Below are positions 17,369-26,596 of a stretch of DNA of 64,000 nucleotides, one piece after another; the stretch's first letter is position 1; every line of letters begins with the position of its first letter. Source of the stretch: an uncultured beta proteobacterium. Its GTDB lineage: Bacteria > Pseudomonadota > Gammaproteobacteria > Burkholderiales > Rhodocyclaceae. The stretch spans positions 1 through 64,000 of the forward strand of contig CAIVQO010000022.1 in assembly GCA_903908065.1 (NCBI GenBank). The letters run 5' to 3'. A program made the translations under genes and the position numbers. The notes under the pieces were generated by a model. It was not told the origin of the DNA and searched no databases. It saw only the letters and a program-made list of their open reading frames with translations.

Positions 17369-18498
17369 TGGCTAAGCAATTTCTCGAAAGTCAGTTCGTA
17401 GATCCTTGCCAGCGGCTCCAGGTCGGCGACGGCGATGCATTCGTCGATCTTGTGGATGCTGGCATTGACAGGGCCGAATTCGACCAATTGCGGGCAGATG
17501 TCGGCGATGAAACGGCCGTCCGAGGTGCCGCCGGTGGTGGACAGTTGCGTCGGGACGCCATTGGTGGTGGCGACGGCCGCCGTGAGCGCGTCGCAAAGTT
17601 CGCCGCGCGGCGTCAGGAAGGGCTTGGCGCCCAGGGTCCAGGCAATGTCGTATTCCAGTTCGTGGCGGTCGAGCAGGGCATGGACGCGCGCCTGCAGGCC
17701 CTCGACCGTACTGGCGGTGGAGAAGCGGAAGTTGAAGTCGATCACGAAGGTCCCCGGCACGACATTGCCGGCACCGGTGCCGGCATGGGCGTTGGAGATC
17801 TGGAAGCTGGTCGGCGGGAAGTAGTCGTTGCCTTCGTCCCAGCGCGTGGCCGTCAGTTCCGCCAGGGCGGGCGCTGCCTGATGTACCGGGTTGCGCACCT
17901 GTTCGGGGTAGGCGACGTGGCCCTGCACGCCGCGCACCGTGAGCTTGGCCGAGAGCGAACCGCGACGGCCGTTCTTCATGGTGTCGCCCAGCGTAGCAAC
18001 GCAGGTCGGCTCGCCGACGATGCAGAAGTCAATGGTTTCGCCCCGCGCCTTGAGCGCCTCGACCACGCGTACCGTGCCGTCGATGGCGTCGCCCTCCTCA
18101 TCGGAGGTCAGCAGGAGGGCGAGGGAGTGGGAGTCGGCGCTGGTGGTACGGCGACGTATCAGGTTTTCCATGGCCGTCACGCAGGCGGCGATCGAGGACT
18201 TCATGTCCGCCGCGCCGCGACCGTAGAGCACACCGTCGCGAATCGTCGGTTCGAAGGGCGGCGACGTCCATTTCTCCAGCGGCCCGGTGGGCACCACGTC
18301 GGTGTGGCCGGCAAAGCAGATCAACCGTCCCGTGGTTCCCTGCCGCGCCCAGAGGTTGGAGACGCCACCGGCGTCGATGCGTTCGAGCGTGAAGCCGAGG
18401 GGGGCCAGCCAGGAACCGACCAGTTCCAGGCAACCGGCATCGTCCGGCGTGACCGACGGCCGGGCGATCAGAGCCTGGACTTTGTCGAGCACGCTCAT
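17365..18498 (-). CDS. dapE: Succinyl-diaminopimelate desuccinylase
   Basis: A 377-residue M20-type zinc peptidase that removes succinate from N-succinyl-LL-diaminopimelate in lysine and peptidoglycan synthesis. Metal-site motifs are present: [21 protein letters not shown] and TSDEEGDA, with [10 protein letters not shown] near the end. The ATG at 18498 overlaps the pilU stop as ATGA and was chosen over a spurious 124-residue N-terminal extension. The loop before LLLTSDEEG reads [11 protein letters not shown], about two residues longer than the E. coli protein as I remember it. Its DNA matches the dispersed repeat (18131-18153). Confidence 0.92.
   Translation of the reverse strand: MSVLDKVQALIARPSVTPDDAGCLELVGSWLAPLGFTLERIDAGGVSNLWARQGTTGRLICFAGHTDVVPTGPLEKWTSPPFEPTIRDGVLYGRGAADMKSSIAACVTAMENLIRRRTTSADSHSLALLLTSDEEGDAIDGTVRVVEALKARGETIDFCIVGEPTCVATLGDTMKNGRRGSLSAKLTVRGVQGHVAYPEQVRNPVHQAAPALAELTATRWDEGNDYFPPTSFQISNAHAGTGAGNVVPGTFVIDFNFRFSTASTVEGLQARVHALLDRHELEYDIAWTLGAKPFLTPRGELCDALTAAVATTNGVPTQLSTTGGTSDGRFIADICPQLVEFGPVNASIHKIDECIAVADLEPLARIYELTFEKLLSQ
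18131..18153 (+). repeat. Repeat-like copy inside dapE
   Basis: GAGTCGGCGCTGG then TGGTACGGCG matches copy R6 except at a few central bases. It falls in a variable loop of DapE (RRTTSAD) and keeps the reading frame. Confidence 0.5.
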
Positions 18499-19655
18499 TC
18501 GGCGGGCATGTCCAGCTTGAATTCGCTGAAGGAACCGGGCGCCACCGATTTGGTCATGTCCTGCGCCGGCTTGTCGCCGCTGGCCGGCGCGGGCGCGGCG
18601 GCGTTGTTGATCACCTGCTGCAGGTTGTTGGCCGAGTCGGCGTTGTTCAGCGCTTCTTCCAGGGTGATGATGCCTGAGGCGTAGAGCTGGTAGAGGCACT
18701 GTTCGAAGGTCTGGCTGCCCGGCACCATGGACTTTTCCATGGCGTCCTTGATTTCGCCGAGTTCGCCCTTTTCGATCAGCTCGGCGATGTAGCGCGAGTT
18801 GAGCAGGACTTCCACCGCCGGAGCGCGGCCGCCGTCGGGCTTCTTCACCAGGCGTTGCGAGATCACGCACTTCAGCGTCACGCCAAGGTCGGAGAGCAGG
18901 GCCGGACGGTTTTCCAGCGGGTAGAAGCTGATGATGCGGCTCATCGCGTGGTAGCTGTTGTTGGCGTGAAGCGTGGCGATGCAGAGGTGGCCGGATTGGG
19001 CGTAGGCGATGGACTGGCTCATGGTGTCCTTGTCGCGGATCTCGCCGATGAAGATCACGTCCGGTGCCTGGCGCAGGGCGTTCTTCAGCGCGATGTGGAA
19101 GGCCTTGGTGTCGGAGCCGACCTCGCGCTGGTTCACGATCGACTTCTTGTTCTGGAAGATGAATTCGACCGGGTCTTCCAGGGTCAGGATGTGGCCCGCC
19201 TTGCGCGCGTTGCGGAAGTCGAGCATCGAGGTCAGGGTGGTCGACTTGCCGGAACCCGTGGCGCCGACCATCAGGATCAGGCCGCGTTTTTCCATGATGA
19301 CTTCGGTCAGCACCGGCGGCAGGTGCAGGGTCTCGAAGGCCGGGATGTCGGCGGGGATGTAGCGCACCACCATGGCCGGCGAACCCTTCTGGCGGAAGCA
19401 GGAGAGGCGGAAGTTGCCGGTGCCGGGCATGTTGTAGGCGCCGTTGAATTCGAGCTCCTCGATGAACTCGTTCATCTGCTTTTCGGTCAGCACCTCGCCG
19501 AACAGCCCCATGATGGTCGCCGAATCCATGATGGTCTGGTTGATCGGCACGGCATTGCCGTTGATCTTGATGTTGATCGGCGAGCCGACCGAGACGAAGA
19601 GGTCGGAGGCCTTTTTCTCGGCCATCAACTGGAACAGTCGCTGCATCGTGCCCAT
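18495..19655 (-). CDS. pilU: Type IV pilus retraction ATPase PilU
   Basis: A 386-residue secretion ATPase. It has Walker [12 protein letters not shown] near residue 128, an Asp box ([12 protein letters not shown]), Walker [13 protein letters not shown], and the His box [11 protein letters not shown]. The PilU rather than PilT branch is suggested by [34 protein letters not shown] and the extended Ala/Pro-rich C-terminus. PilU assists PilT in pilus retraction at the inner membrane. No pilT lies beside it; here it sits inside a lysine-biosynthesis series, between dapD and dapE. GAGGAGA precedes the ATG. Confidence 0.87.
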   Translation of the reverse strand: MGTMQRLFQLMAEKKASDLFVSVGSPINIKINGNAVPINQTIMDSATIMGLFGEVLTEKQMNEFIEELEFNGAYNMPGTGNFRLSCFRQKGSPAMVVRYIPADIPAFETLHLPPVLTEVIMEKRGLILMVGATGSGKSTTLTSMLDFRNARKAGHILTLEDPVEFIFQNKKSIVNQREVGSDTKAFHIALKNALRQAPDVIFIGEIRDKDTMSQSIAYAQSGHLCIATLHANNSYHAMSRIISFYPLENRPALLSDLGVTLKCVISQRLVKKPDGGRAPAVEVLLNSRYIAELIEKGELGEIKDAMEKSMVPGSQTFEQCLYQLYASGIITLEEALNNADSANNLQQVINNAAAPAPASGDKPAQDMTKSVAPGSFSEFKLDMPAE

Positions 19656-19685
19656 GGTGTCTCCTCTCTGCCTATGGCTGCGAAA

Positions 19686-20504
<819 letters not shown>

Positions 20505-20514
20505 GATGTTGGCC

Positions 20515-21708
20515 TCAAATGGAAAGACAGAAATCGTTGATGCGCTGGGCGGCGTCGCGGCATTCCTCGTGGCCGGCGACCAAGGCGATGCGCACATACC
20601 CGGCGCCGGGATTGATGCCGGCTTTGTCGCGCGCCAGGTAGCTGCCGGGCAGCACGACGACGTTCTTCTGCCGCAGCAGCTCGCGCGCGAAATCGGTGTC
20701 GGCGATCGGCGTGCGCGCCCACAGGTAGAAGCCGGCGTCGGGAATGCGGCAGTCGAGGTGGCGCGCGATCAGCGGCGTCACTTCCTGGAATTTCTCGGCG
20801 TACATGCGGCGGTTGTCGCGCACATGGGCCTCGTCGTTCCAGGCCGCAATGCTGGCCGACTGCACCGAGGGGCTCATGGCGCTGCCGTGGTAGGTGCGGT
20901 AGAGCAGGAAATTCTTGAGGATGGCGGCATCGCCGGCCACGAAACCCGAACGCAGGCCGGGCACGTTGGAGCGCTTGGACAGGCTGGAGAACATCACCAG
21001 GTTGCGGTAATCGCCGCGTCCGAGTTGCGCCGCGGCCGCAAGGCCGCCTAGTGGGGGATGGGTTTCGTCGAAATGGATTTCGGAATAGCACTCGTCGGAG
21101 GCAATCACGAAGCCATGGCGATCCGACAGTTCGAACAGCGCCTTCCAGTCGTCGAGCCCCATCACCTTGCCAGTGGGATTGCCCGGCGAGCAGACGTAGA
21201 CCAGTTGCACCTCGCGCCAGGTCGCTTCCGGCAATTCGCTCCAGTCCATCGCGAAATTGTTGCGCGGCAGGGTATTCAGGTAAATCGGCTGCGCTCCGGC
21301 AAGCAGGGCCGCGCCTTCGTAGATTTGGTAGAAGGGATTCGGGCAGACCACCTTGGGCGCGCCCCGGCGGCGGTCGATCACGGTCTGGGCGAAGGCGAAC
21401 AGGGCTTCGCGCGAGCCATTCACCGGCAGCACCTGGGTCGCCGCATCGGGCGTGGGCACGCCATAGCGGCGGCCGATCCAGGCGGCAATGGCCTGGCGCA
21501 AGGCCTCACCGCCCTGGGTGCTTGGGTAGTTGGCCAGGCCGGCCAGGTTGTCGGCCAGCGCCTTTTTGATGAAGGGCGGCGTTTCGTGCTGCGGCTCGCC
21601 GATCGAAAGCTTGATTTCCTTGAAAGTCGGCGCTGGCACCACGCCGGCAAACAGCTGGCGCAGCTTTTCGAAAGGGTAAGGCTGGAGCAGGTTGAGGTCG
21701 GAATTCAC
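20515..21708 (-). CDS. dapC: Succinyldiaminopimelate transaminase
   Basis: A 397-residue class I/II aminotransferase. The N-terminal [17 protein letters not shown] is typical of DapC. CSPGNPTG carries the substrate/PLP Asn, and [15 protein letters not shown] the PLP lysine. It aminates N-succinyl-2-amino-6-oxopimelate, and the adjacent dapD and dapE support the assignment over other class I enzymes. Residues VVPAPTFKE (about 28-36) are encoded by a 22-bp exact match to the dispersed repeat. The conserved LSIGEPQH follows directly, so the insertion, if real, did not break the fold. Confidence 0.88.
   Translation of the reverse strand: MNSDLNLLQPYPFEKLRQLFAGVVPAPTFKEIKLSIGEPQHETPPFIKKALADNLAGLANYPSTQGGEALRQAIAAWIGRRYGVPTPDAATQVLPVNGSREALFAFAQTVIDRRRGAPKVVCPNPFYQIYEGAALLAGAQPIYLNTLPRNNFAMDWSELPEATWREVQLVYVCSPGNPTGKVMGLDDWKALFELSDRHGFVIASDECYSEIHFDETHPPLGGLAAAAQLGRGDYRNLVMFSSLSKRSNVPGLRSGFVAGDAAILKNFLLYRTYHGSAMSPSVQSASIAAWNDEAHVRDNRRMYAEKFQEVTPLIARHLDCRIPDAGFYLWARTPIADTDFARELLRQKNVVVLPGSYLARDKAGINPGAGYVRIALVAGHEECRDAAQRINDFCLSI
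21622..21643 (+). repeat. Repeat copy inside dapC
   Basis: GAAAGTCGGCGCTGGC followed by ACCACG is identical to copy R2 over 22 bp. It lies inside the dapC coding region and encodes VVPAPTF on the minus strand. It falls just before the conserved LSIGEP block. Confidence 0.65.
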
Positions 21709-21804
21709 TGGATTTTTCTGCGGGAAAGCGAGCCGGCATTATACGAGGGCGATGCTTCGTGATTTCCGGTAAATTCCGCTCTCTCAATCTCGGAGGCAAG
21801 CGAC

Positions 21805-22470
21805 ATGGGACAGATGATCGACTTCAAACGGCCCGACGGCAGCGCCTGTCGCGGCTACCTTGCCAGCGCCGGGCAGGGAAAGCCAGGCGTGGTGGTGATC
21901 CAGGAATGGTGGGGGCTCAACGACCAGATCTGCGGCATCGCCGACCGCTTCGCCCGGGCCGGTTACAACGCGCTGGCGCCGGACCTGTTCAAGGGGCGGG
22001 TGACCCAGCAGCCCGATGAGGCCAGCCACCTGATGAACGGCCTGGATTTTCCCGGCGCCACCCACCAGGACATTCGCGGTGCCGTCGATCACCTCAGGGG
22101 ACTGGGTGGCAAGGTCGCCGCGATGGGCTTTTGCATGGGTGGCGCGCTGACCATTGCTGCCGCCGTGCATGTACCGAACCTTGCCGCCGGGGTCTGCTTC
22201 TACGGCATTCCGCCTGCCGACTTCGCCGACCCGGTCAAGATCCGGATTCCATTCCAGGGACATTTCGCCAGCAAGGACGACTGGTGTACCCCGGCCGCTG
22301 TCGACAGCCTGGATGCCGCCATGCGCGGCGCCGGCAATACACCGGAGCTTTACCGCTATGAGGCCGACCATGCCTTCTTCAACGAACGGCGCGGCGAGGT
22401 GTATGACGCCGCTTGCGCGAACCAGGCCTGGGATCGCATGATGGAATTCCTTGGCAAGACGCTGGGCTGA
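21805..22470 (+). CDS. Dienelactone hydrolase family protein
   Basis: A 221-residue alpha/beta hydrolase with the dienelactone-hydrolase triad: the nucleophile Cys in GFCMGG (near residue 112), Asp in SKDDWCTP and His in ADHAFFN. The substrate-loop EWWGLNDQI near residue 34 is also characteristic. These enzymes open carboxymethylene-butenolides in chloroaromatic degradation, but many chromosomal copies have unknown roles. It is the first of three closely spaced genes; its TGA overlaps the next ATG. Confidence 0.82.
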   Translation: MGQMIDFKRPDGSACRGYLASAGQGKPGVVVIQEWWGLNDQICGIADRFARAGYNALAPDLFKGRVTQQPDEASHLMNGLDFPGATHQDIRGAVDHLRGLGGKVAAMGFCMGGALTIAAAVHVPNLAAGVCFYGIPPADFADPVKIRIPFQGHFASKDDWCTPAAVDSLDAAMRGAGNTPELYRYEADHAFFNERRGEVYDAACANQAWDRMMEFLGKTLG

Positions 22471-22928
22471 TGGCGACACCCGAACTCACCCCGGCCGACT
22501 GGGTCAATATCAGCCTTACCGAGGCGATGCTGTCGCGCGACGGCCCGCCCTTGTATGTCGCGGCCAAACTCGGCTGCGTGGCGGCGACGCGCGTGATGAC
22601 CGAGGCCGGCACCCACCTGGAAGTGCTGGGGCCGCGCCGCGAGCGGCCCTTGCACGCGGCGGCGGCCAACGGCCACACCAACCTTGCCGCCACGCTGGTC
22701 AGCGCCGGCTGCGAAATTGACCCGCAGGACGAAGACGGCAACACGCCGCTGATCACCGCCGTGCTGCACGGCCAGGCCGGCCCGGTGGAACTGCTGCTGG
22801 CCGTGGGCGCCGACATGGACATCGCGCGCCTGGATGGCATGACCGCGGTGCACCTGGCGCAACTGCCCGGCACGCCCAAGGTCATCTACGACCTGATGAT
22901 GCTCGGCCAGGAAGAGAACCGCGAGTGA
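22470..22928 (+). CDS. Ankyrin-repeat protein
   Basis: A 152-residue protein with about three ankyrin repeats: ERPLHAAAANGHTNLAATLV, GNTPLITAVLHGQAGPVELL and GMTAVHLAQL. There is no signal peptide, so it should be a cytoplasmic protein-protein adaptor. It overlaps the end of the dienelactone hydrolase gene by one base and is 16 bp from the deoxyribosyltransferase-like gene. The partner is unknown. Confidence 0.75.
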   Translation: MATPELTPADWVNISLTEAMLSRDGPPLYVAAKLGCVAATRVMTEAGTHLEVLGPRRERPLHAAAANGHTNLAATLVSAGCEIDPQDEDGNTPLITAVLHGQAGPVELLLAVGADMDIARLDGMTAVHLAQLPGTPKVIYDLMMLGQEENRE

Positions 22929-22944
22929 TCCGCTTGCGTCCTGC

Positions 22945-23412
22945 ATGAAGCTTTACCTCGCCGGTCCCGACGTGTTTCGCTCCGACGCAAAGCAATGGGC
23001 GGTGCAGGCGCAGGCGCAGTGCGCGGCCGCCGGGCATCAGGCGCTGGTGCCGCTGGATGAGGGCCTTTCCGCCGCCGACGCGATTTATCGCAACAACCTG
23101 CGCCTGCTGGCCGAGGCCGACGCGGTGCTGGCAAACTTGAATCCTTTTCGCGGCGACGAGCCGGATTCGGGTACCTGCGTCGAAATCGGCTATGCCTTGG
23201 CGCTGGGCAAACCCATCATCGGCTACGCGGCGGACCTGCGGCCCCTGCGCGAACGCCTGCAAGCGGTGGCGGATGGCGCGGGTTGCTGCCGCGACGGGCA
23301 GGGGCGGGCGGTGGAGGATTTCGGCCTGCCGCTGAACCTGATGCTGGCCGTGCCGGTGCAACTGGTGCAGGGCGGCCTGGGCGAAGCCCTGCGCAAACTC
23401 GCCGACGCCTGA
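22945..23412 (+). CDS. Nucleoside 2-deoxyribosyltransferase-like protein
   Basis: A 155-residue protein with the family pattern: KLYLAGPDVF at the N-terminus, NNLRLLAEADAVLANLNPF, and FRGDEPDSGTCVEIGYALAL containing the likely catalytic Glu. True enzymes exchange the base of deoxynucleosides; close relatives may instead hydrolyse nucleotides. Its stop is only 3 bp from the stop of the convergent yaeQ. Confidence 0.78.
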   Translation: MKLYLAGPDVFRSDAKQWAVQAQAQCAAAGHQALVPLDEGLSAADAIYRNNLRLLAEADAVLANLNPFRGDEPDSGTCVEIGYALALGKPIIGYAADLRPLRERLQAVADGAGCCRDGQGRAVEDFGLPLNLMLAVPVQLVQGGLGEALRKLADA

Positions 23413-23415
23413 GCG

Positions 23416-23967
23416 TCAGGAGTCGCCGGCCGCCATGCGCGGGCGCGGCGCGATATGCAGGCTCTCGCCGCCGGCGATCAGCCAGATTTCCTTTTCCTGC
23501 AAGGTGCATTGCAGGCTCATGCCGCGTTGCGCCAGCGCCGCCAGCGCAGTGGTTTCCTCCGGCGCCAGGTCGAGCACCGTAAGCTTGTCCAACTTGCGTA
23601 GTGCGGCCTGGTTCTGCTGCCACCACATTTCGGCCACCCGGCCGCCGTAGCTGAGCACGAGCACCCGCTGGGCGCGGCCGCAGGCGCGGCGCAGGCGCTT
23701 TTCGTCGGGCAGGCCGACCTCGATCCAGAGGTCGATGGCGCCGGTCAGGTCCTTGCGCCAGAGGTCGGGTTCGTCTTCCGCCGACAGGCCCTTGCCGAAG
23801 GCCAGATCTTCATCGGCGCAGAGCATGAAGGCCAGCAGGCGCACCATCATGCGCTCGTCGGTTTCCGAGGGGTGGCGCGCAATGGTCAGCGCGTGGGTCG
23901 CGTAGTAGTTGCGGTCCAGGTCCGCGATCTGGAGTTCCGCCTTGAAGATGGTCGACTTGAGGGCCAT
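23416..23967 (-). CDS. yaeQ: YaeQ family protein
   Basis: A 183-residue protein with the conserved YaeQ start MALKSTIFKAELQIADLDR and the ARHPSETDERMMVRLLAF block. YaeQ has a PD-(D/E)XK nuclease-like fold and was linked to transcription-elongation suppression in E. coli; its biochemical role is unsettled. The ATG at 23967 was chosen by the family start, dropping a 30-residue upstream extension. Confidence 0.88.
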   Translation of the reverse strand: MALKSTIFKAELQIADLDRNYYATHALTIARHPSETDERMMVRLLAFMLCADEDLAFGKGLSAEDEPDLWRKDLTGAIDLWIEVGLPDEKRLRRACGRAQRVLVLSYGGRVAEMWWQQNQAALRKLDKLTVLDLAPEETTALAALAQRGMSLQCTLQEKEIWLIAGGESLHIAPRPRMAAGDS

Positions 23968-24033
23968 GGCAGGAAGCGCGAAACCGCCAATTAGACACCA
24001 TAAAAGCTGCGCCCATGTTGCGGTCTTTACGAT

Positions 24034-24062
24034 TTGACTTTGCCTTGGCCCAGGCATACAGT
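24034..24062 (+). promoter_or_regulatory. Sigma-70-type promoter in the yaeQ/nuclease gap
   Basis: TTGACT (24034-24039), a 17-bp spacer and TACAGT (24057-24062) on the plus strand. No plus-strand protein gene begins downstream before the terminator at 24230-24266. The predicted start is near 24069. Confidence 0.45.
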
Positions 24063-24068
24063 GGAATT

Positions 24069-24266
24069 GCTTCGAGCATGGAGCGACCCCACGGAGGACC
24101 TTAGCGCTGAAACCGTTTCCGCGATTAATGCTTCCAAGACCGGTCCGCTGACTGCGGACCTTGGCCCCACCGGGCCGCGCCGATTTGAGACACAGCTTGC
24201 GGGCGCAAAATAAATCCGGCTAAAGCGAAAAAAGCCCGTTTCGACGCATCATCGAAACGGGCTTTT
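24069..24266 (+). ncRNA. Candidate small RNA
   Basis: A promoter-like element upstream and a strong terminator at 24230-24266 bound about 200 bases with no convincing plus-strand ORF. Inside is a hairpin GGTCCGC-tgact-GCGGACC (about 24143-24161). I checked it against 6S RNA, tmRNA, SRP RNA and RNase P signatures as I remember them and found no match. It may also be only the leader/trailer space of yaeQ and the nuclease gene. Confidence 0.33.
24230..24266. terminator. Bidirectional rho-independent terminator
   Basis: AAAAGCCCGTTTCGA (24230-24244) pairs exactly with TCGAAACGGGCTTTT (24252-24266) around a 7-base loop, giving A and T runs on both sides. It ends the secreted nuclease transcript on the minus strand and could end a plus-strand transcript. 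Confidence 0.85.
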
Positions 24267-24270
24267 ACTT

Positions 24271-24849
24271 TCAGGCGGCGCGACCCTGATCGATCGTTCC
24301 CATCACCGGCCGGCCCTGGCGTTTGCGCCATTCCCAGGGCGGCACCGGCGACTCGTCGCGCCACAGGCCGCGACGCCGCGTTTTGGCATCGAACTCGGCG
24401 TATTCGTAGTAGCCCTGGTCGTGCAGGGTTTGCTGGCGGCGCTCTTCCCGATACCACCAGGCCAGCCCGGCCTCGAGCTGTGCCAGCGCGGCATCGCGGC
24501 TTGGCGGACAGGTGGCGCAATGGGGCGGTGATACCAGCACCTTGCCGATCAGGCGCCCCAGGGCGTCTTCGCCCTGCAACTCGACTGCGACGCGTTTGCC
24601 CTGCAGCAGTTCGGCCAGCCCGCGCCGCGACTCGGCGGCATGGGGCTGGCGCGATTCCGGCGCCGCAACGGCGAACAGGCGCAGGCGCTGCTTCCGCCCC
24701 TGGGCGTCTTCGAGCAACAGGCTGTCGCCGCTGAAGACCTCGACCACCTTGCCGCGCAGACTGTCCCCACATGCGGCGGTGGCTGGCCAGGCGCCGAGCC
24801 ACAGGCAAGCCAGCCAGACCACGGCGGCAGTTCGGTGGCAGCGCCTCAT
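24271..24849 (-). CDS. Secreted thermonuclease-like (SNase) protein
   Basis: About 192 residues. An N-terminal signal peptide (MRRCHRTAAVVWLACLWLGA) has a likely cut after ATAA. The SNase-like barrel includes LRGKVVEVFSGDSLLLED, RLRLFAVAAPESRQPHA and a C-terminal YYEYAEFDAKTRRRGLW. The catalytic Arg/Glu pattern is only partly recognisable (RL-x-V-A-A-P-E instead of RL-x-G-I-D-A-P-E), so nuclease activity is uncertain. The start at 24849 was chosen for the signal peptide. Confidence 0.7.
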   Translation of the reverse strand: MRRCHRTAAVVWLACLWLGAWPATAACGDSLRGKVVEVFSGDSLLLEDAQGRKQRLRLFAVAAPESRQPHAAESRRGLAELLQGKRVAVELQGEDALGRLIGKVLVSPPHCATCPPSRDAALAQLEAGLAWWYREERRQQTLHDQGYYEYAEFDAKTRRRGLWRDESPVPPWEWRKRQGRPVMGTIDQGRAA

Positions 24850-24965
24850 GGCGGGGGGGCGCCAAGGCATTTGACGCCGGGGCGGAGGCTGCGGGATACT
24901 CGCCTGAACAGGCCTCGCCGCTCTGGCGGACGATGCCGATGACAAGGCAAGAGGAGACGGCGGGC

Positions 24966-25403
24966 ATGACCGTGATGCAATGGAGTGTCGATTTCTTTAC
25001 CGGCCTGCCCGAAGTGGACCGGCAGCACGAGGCGCTGTTTGCACTCGTCAATCGGCTGCACGACGCCAAGGGGCAGCGCGCCGACCTGCTCGAACAGGCC
25101 TTTGCCGACCTGCGCGACTACGTGCGCGAGCATTTCGCCACCGAAGAACGCTTCATGGCCGAGTCTGGCCTCGACCCATCCTATGTCGCCCGCCATCGCG
25201 CCGCCCACGACAACTTCGTGATGCGTATCAACGAATTGTGGGGCACCCACCTGGCCGGCAGCGACACCGCCGCCGATGAACTGCTGGCCTTCCTCACCGC
25301 GTGGCTGATGGAACACATCCTGCATACCGACCGCAAGATGGCGCTCGACATCCACGCACGGATGGGCACCGGGGCGCCGCACAACCAGTTCGCCCATTTC
25401 TGA
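24966..25403 (+). CDS. Bacteriohemerythrin
   Basis: A 145-residue hemerythrin-like protein. The iron ligands are visible: His in VDRQHEALF, His and Glu in REHFATEERF, the pair in ARHRAAHDNF, and HILHTD near the end. Such single-domain proteins bind oxygen through a di-iron site and act in oxygen storage or sensing. GAGGAGA precedes the ATG at 24966; the longer upstream frame overlaps the divergent nuclease. Confidence 0.88.
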   Translation: MTVMQWSVDFFTGLPEVDRQHEALFALVNRLHDAKGQRADLLEQAFADLRDYVREHFATEERFMAESGLDPSYVARHRAAHDNFVMRINELWGTHLAGSDTAADELLAFLTAWLMEHILHTDRKMALDIHARMGTGAPHNQFAHF

Positions 25404-25412
25404 TCGCCCCCC

Positions 25413-25745
25413 TCAATGCTGGGTCGGGTGGGTGACCACCAGTCGCGGCCCGGTGTTGATCACCAGCACGTCTTCGCCCAGCATCACCAGGCTGCCGCGG
25501 CGCCGGTTGTCGCCGGTATCGCTGTAGTCGAAGCCGTAGGCGCGGCGCAGCCGCAACCTACCCTCGTCGTCGCGCGCGAGGCTCAGGCTGGCGATCGCCA
25601 CGGTATCGTCGAGCAGCAGCAGTTCGTCGGCGCGGCAGGCGGCCTTTGCCGCGCGGATGCCGATCTCGCGCACATGCACGCTGTCGTACCAGAGCCAGGC
25701 CAGTGCACCCAGCACGGCGAGGCCGACGAGTTCGAGGGTCGGCAT
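25413..25745 (-). CDS. DUF3301 family small membrane protein
   Basis: A 110-residue protein. One N-terminal hydrophobic segment (LVGLAVLGALAWLWYDS) is followed by a soluble domain with AAKAACRADELLLLDDTVA and RRAYGFDYSDTGDNRRRG, the pattern of DUF3301. The function is unknown. It sits 2 bp after the DUF364 gene on the same strand and may belong to the ravA-viaA operon. The start at 25745 was chosen to keep the membrane segment at the N-terminus. Confidence 0.72.
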   Translation of the reverse strand: MPTLELVGLAVLGALAWLWYDSVHVREIGIRAAKAACRADELLLLDDTVAIASLSLARDDEGRLRLRRAYGFDYSDTGDNRRRGSLVMLGEDVLVINTGPRLVVTHPTQH

Positions 25746-25747
25746 GT

Positions 25748-26596
25748 TCAGGCCTGCCGCGCGCGTTGCAGCAGGTTGGCGAAGCCGGGATAGCTCTCCG
25801 GCGTCAGGGCCGATTTGGTGCTGTAGGCGCTGGTCGATTCGCCGCGGCACAGGGCCGCGACGAAACCCGGTCCGTCGTCGATCCGGTTGCCGCCGATCAG
25901 CGTCACGCCGCGCGCGAACAGCGCGTCCGGCAGGCAGCCGGCGCCGGGGCCGACCATGGCGAACCAGCGCGCACGACTACAGTGCCCGAGCATCCGGTCC
26001 AGCGTGTCGTTGAGCAGCAGGGTGCTGGTCGACACCACCTTGTCGCAACTTTCCAGCTCGCTGGCGTCGAGCGTGACGCGGTAGCCGTCGGCTTCGCCGA
26101 CCAGGGCCGGGTTCAGCTCCACCACCGTCAGGTGCGCGCCGCTTTCCAGCACGCGGCCGAGCAGCGGGCGAAACAGGCCGATCATGCCGATCCGCTCGCC
26201 GGCCTGCGGGTCCATTTGGCCGATCGAGTCGCGGCTGGCCGGCGCCGCAAAGCCGGCGCGGTCGTAGAGGCAGCGCGTCAGGGCGTTGGCGGCGGCGAAA
26301 CCGACCGTGCGGCCGAAAGAGTCGGCGCTGGCGTAACGGCGCGCCACAGCCAGCGCGTCCGCGCCCGCCAGGCCCAGACCGTCGCCGGCGGCGCGCAGCC
26401 GGGCCAGCGTGTCGTCAAGCAGCACATAGGACAGGCCAAGCGAGCCGTCGTCGAGTTCCAGCGCACAGAATTCGCCCTTGTTGGCGCTGGCCTCGGCGCT
26501 GGGCGGTGGCGGCAGGTGCAGGGCGCGCACGCGCGGCAGCGGCCCGCTGGCGGCGAAGGCCTCGAGTTGCGCGAGGTAGTCGCTGGCGAAGCTCAT
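25748..26596 (-). CDS. DUF364-type (putative heavy-metal chelation) protein
   Basis: A 282-residue protein whose C-terminal half matches DUF364: CDKVVSTSTLLLNDTLDRML, WFAMVGPGAGCLPDALFARG and a GGNRIDDG motif. The family has a Rossmann-like fold near the enolase-like N-terminal domain DUF4213, and some members are linked to metal handling. The start overlaps the viaA stop as ATGA, so translation is coupled to the VWA/AAA+ pair. The residues RRYASADSFG are encoded by a match to the dispersed repeat (26315-26341). Confidence 0.7.
   Translation of the reverse strand: MSFASDYLAQLEAFAASGPLPRVRALHLPPPPSAEASANKGEFCALELDDGSLGLSYVLLDDTLARLRAAGDGLGLAGADALAVARRYASADSFGRTVGFAAANALTRCLYDRAGFAAPASRDSIGQMDPQAGERIGMIGLFRPLLGRVLESGAHLTVVELNPALVGEADGYRVTLDASELESCDKVVSTSTLLLNDTLDRMLGHCSRARWFAMVGPGAGCLPDALFARGVTLIGGNRIDDGPGFVAALCRGESTSAYSTKSALTPESYPGFANLLQRARQA
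26315..26341 (+). repeat. Repeat copy inside the DUF364 gene
   Basis: GAAAGAGTCGGCGCTGGC followed by GTAACGGCG carries the exact 12-bp core and the downstream ACGGCG. It is in frame within the coding sequence (minus strand: RRYASADSF). Confidence 0.6.

Noticed and set aside
24069-24266. 6S RNA as an identity for the small RNA candidate
   Set aside because: The length fits but the 5' and 3' ends do not pair and there is no central open-bubble arrangement.
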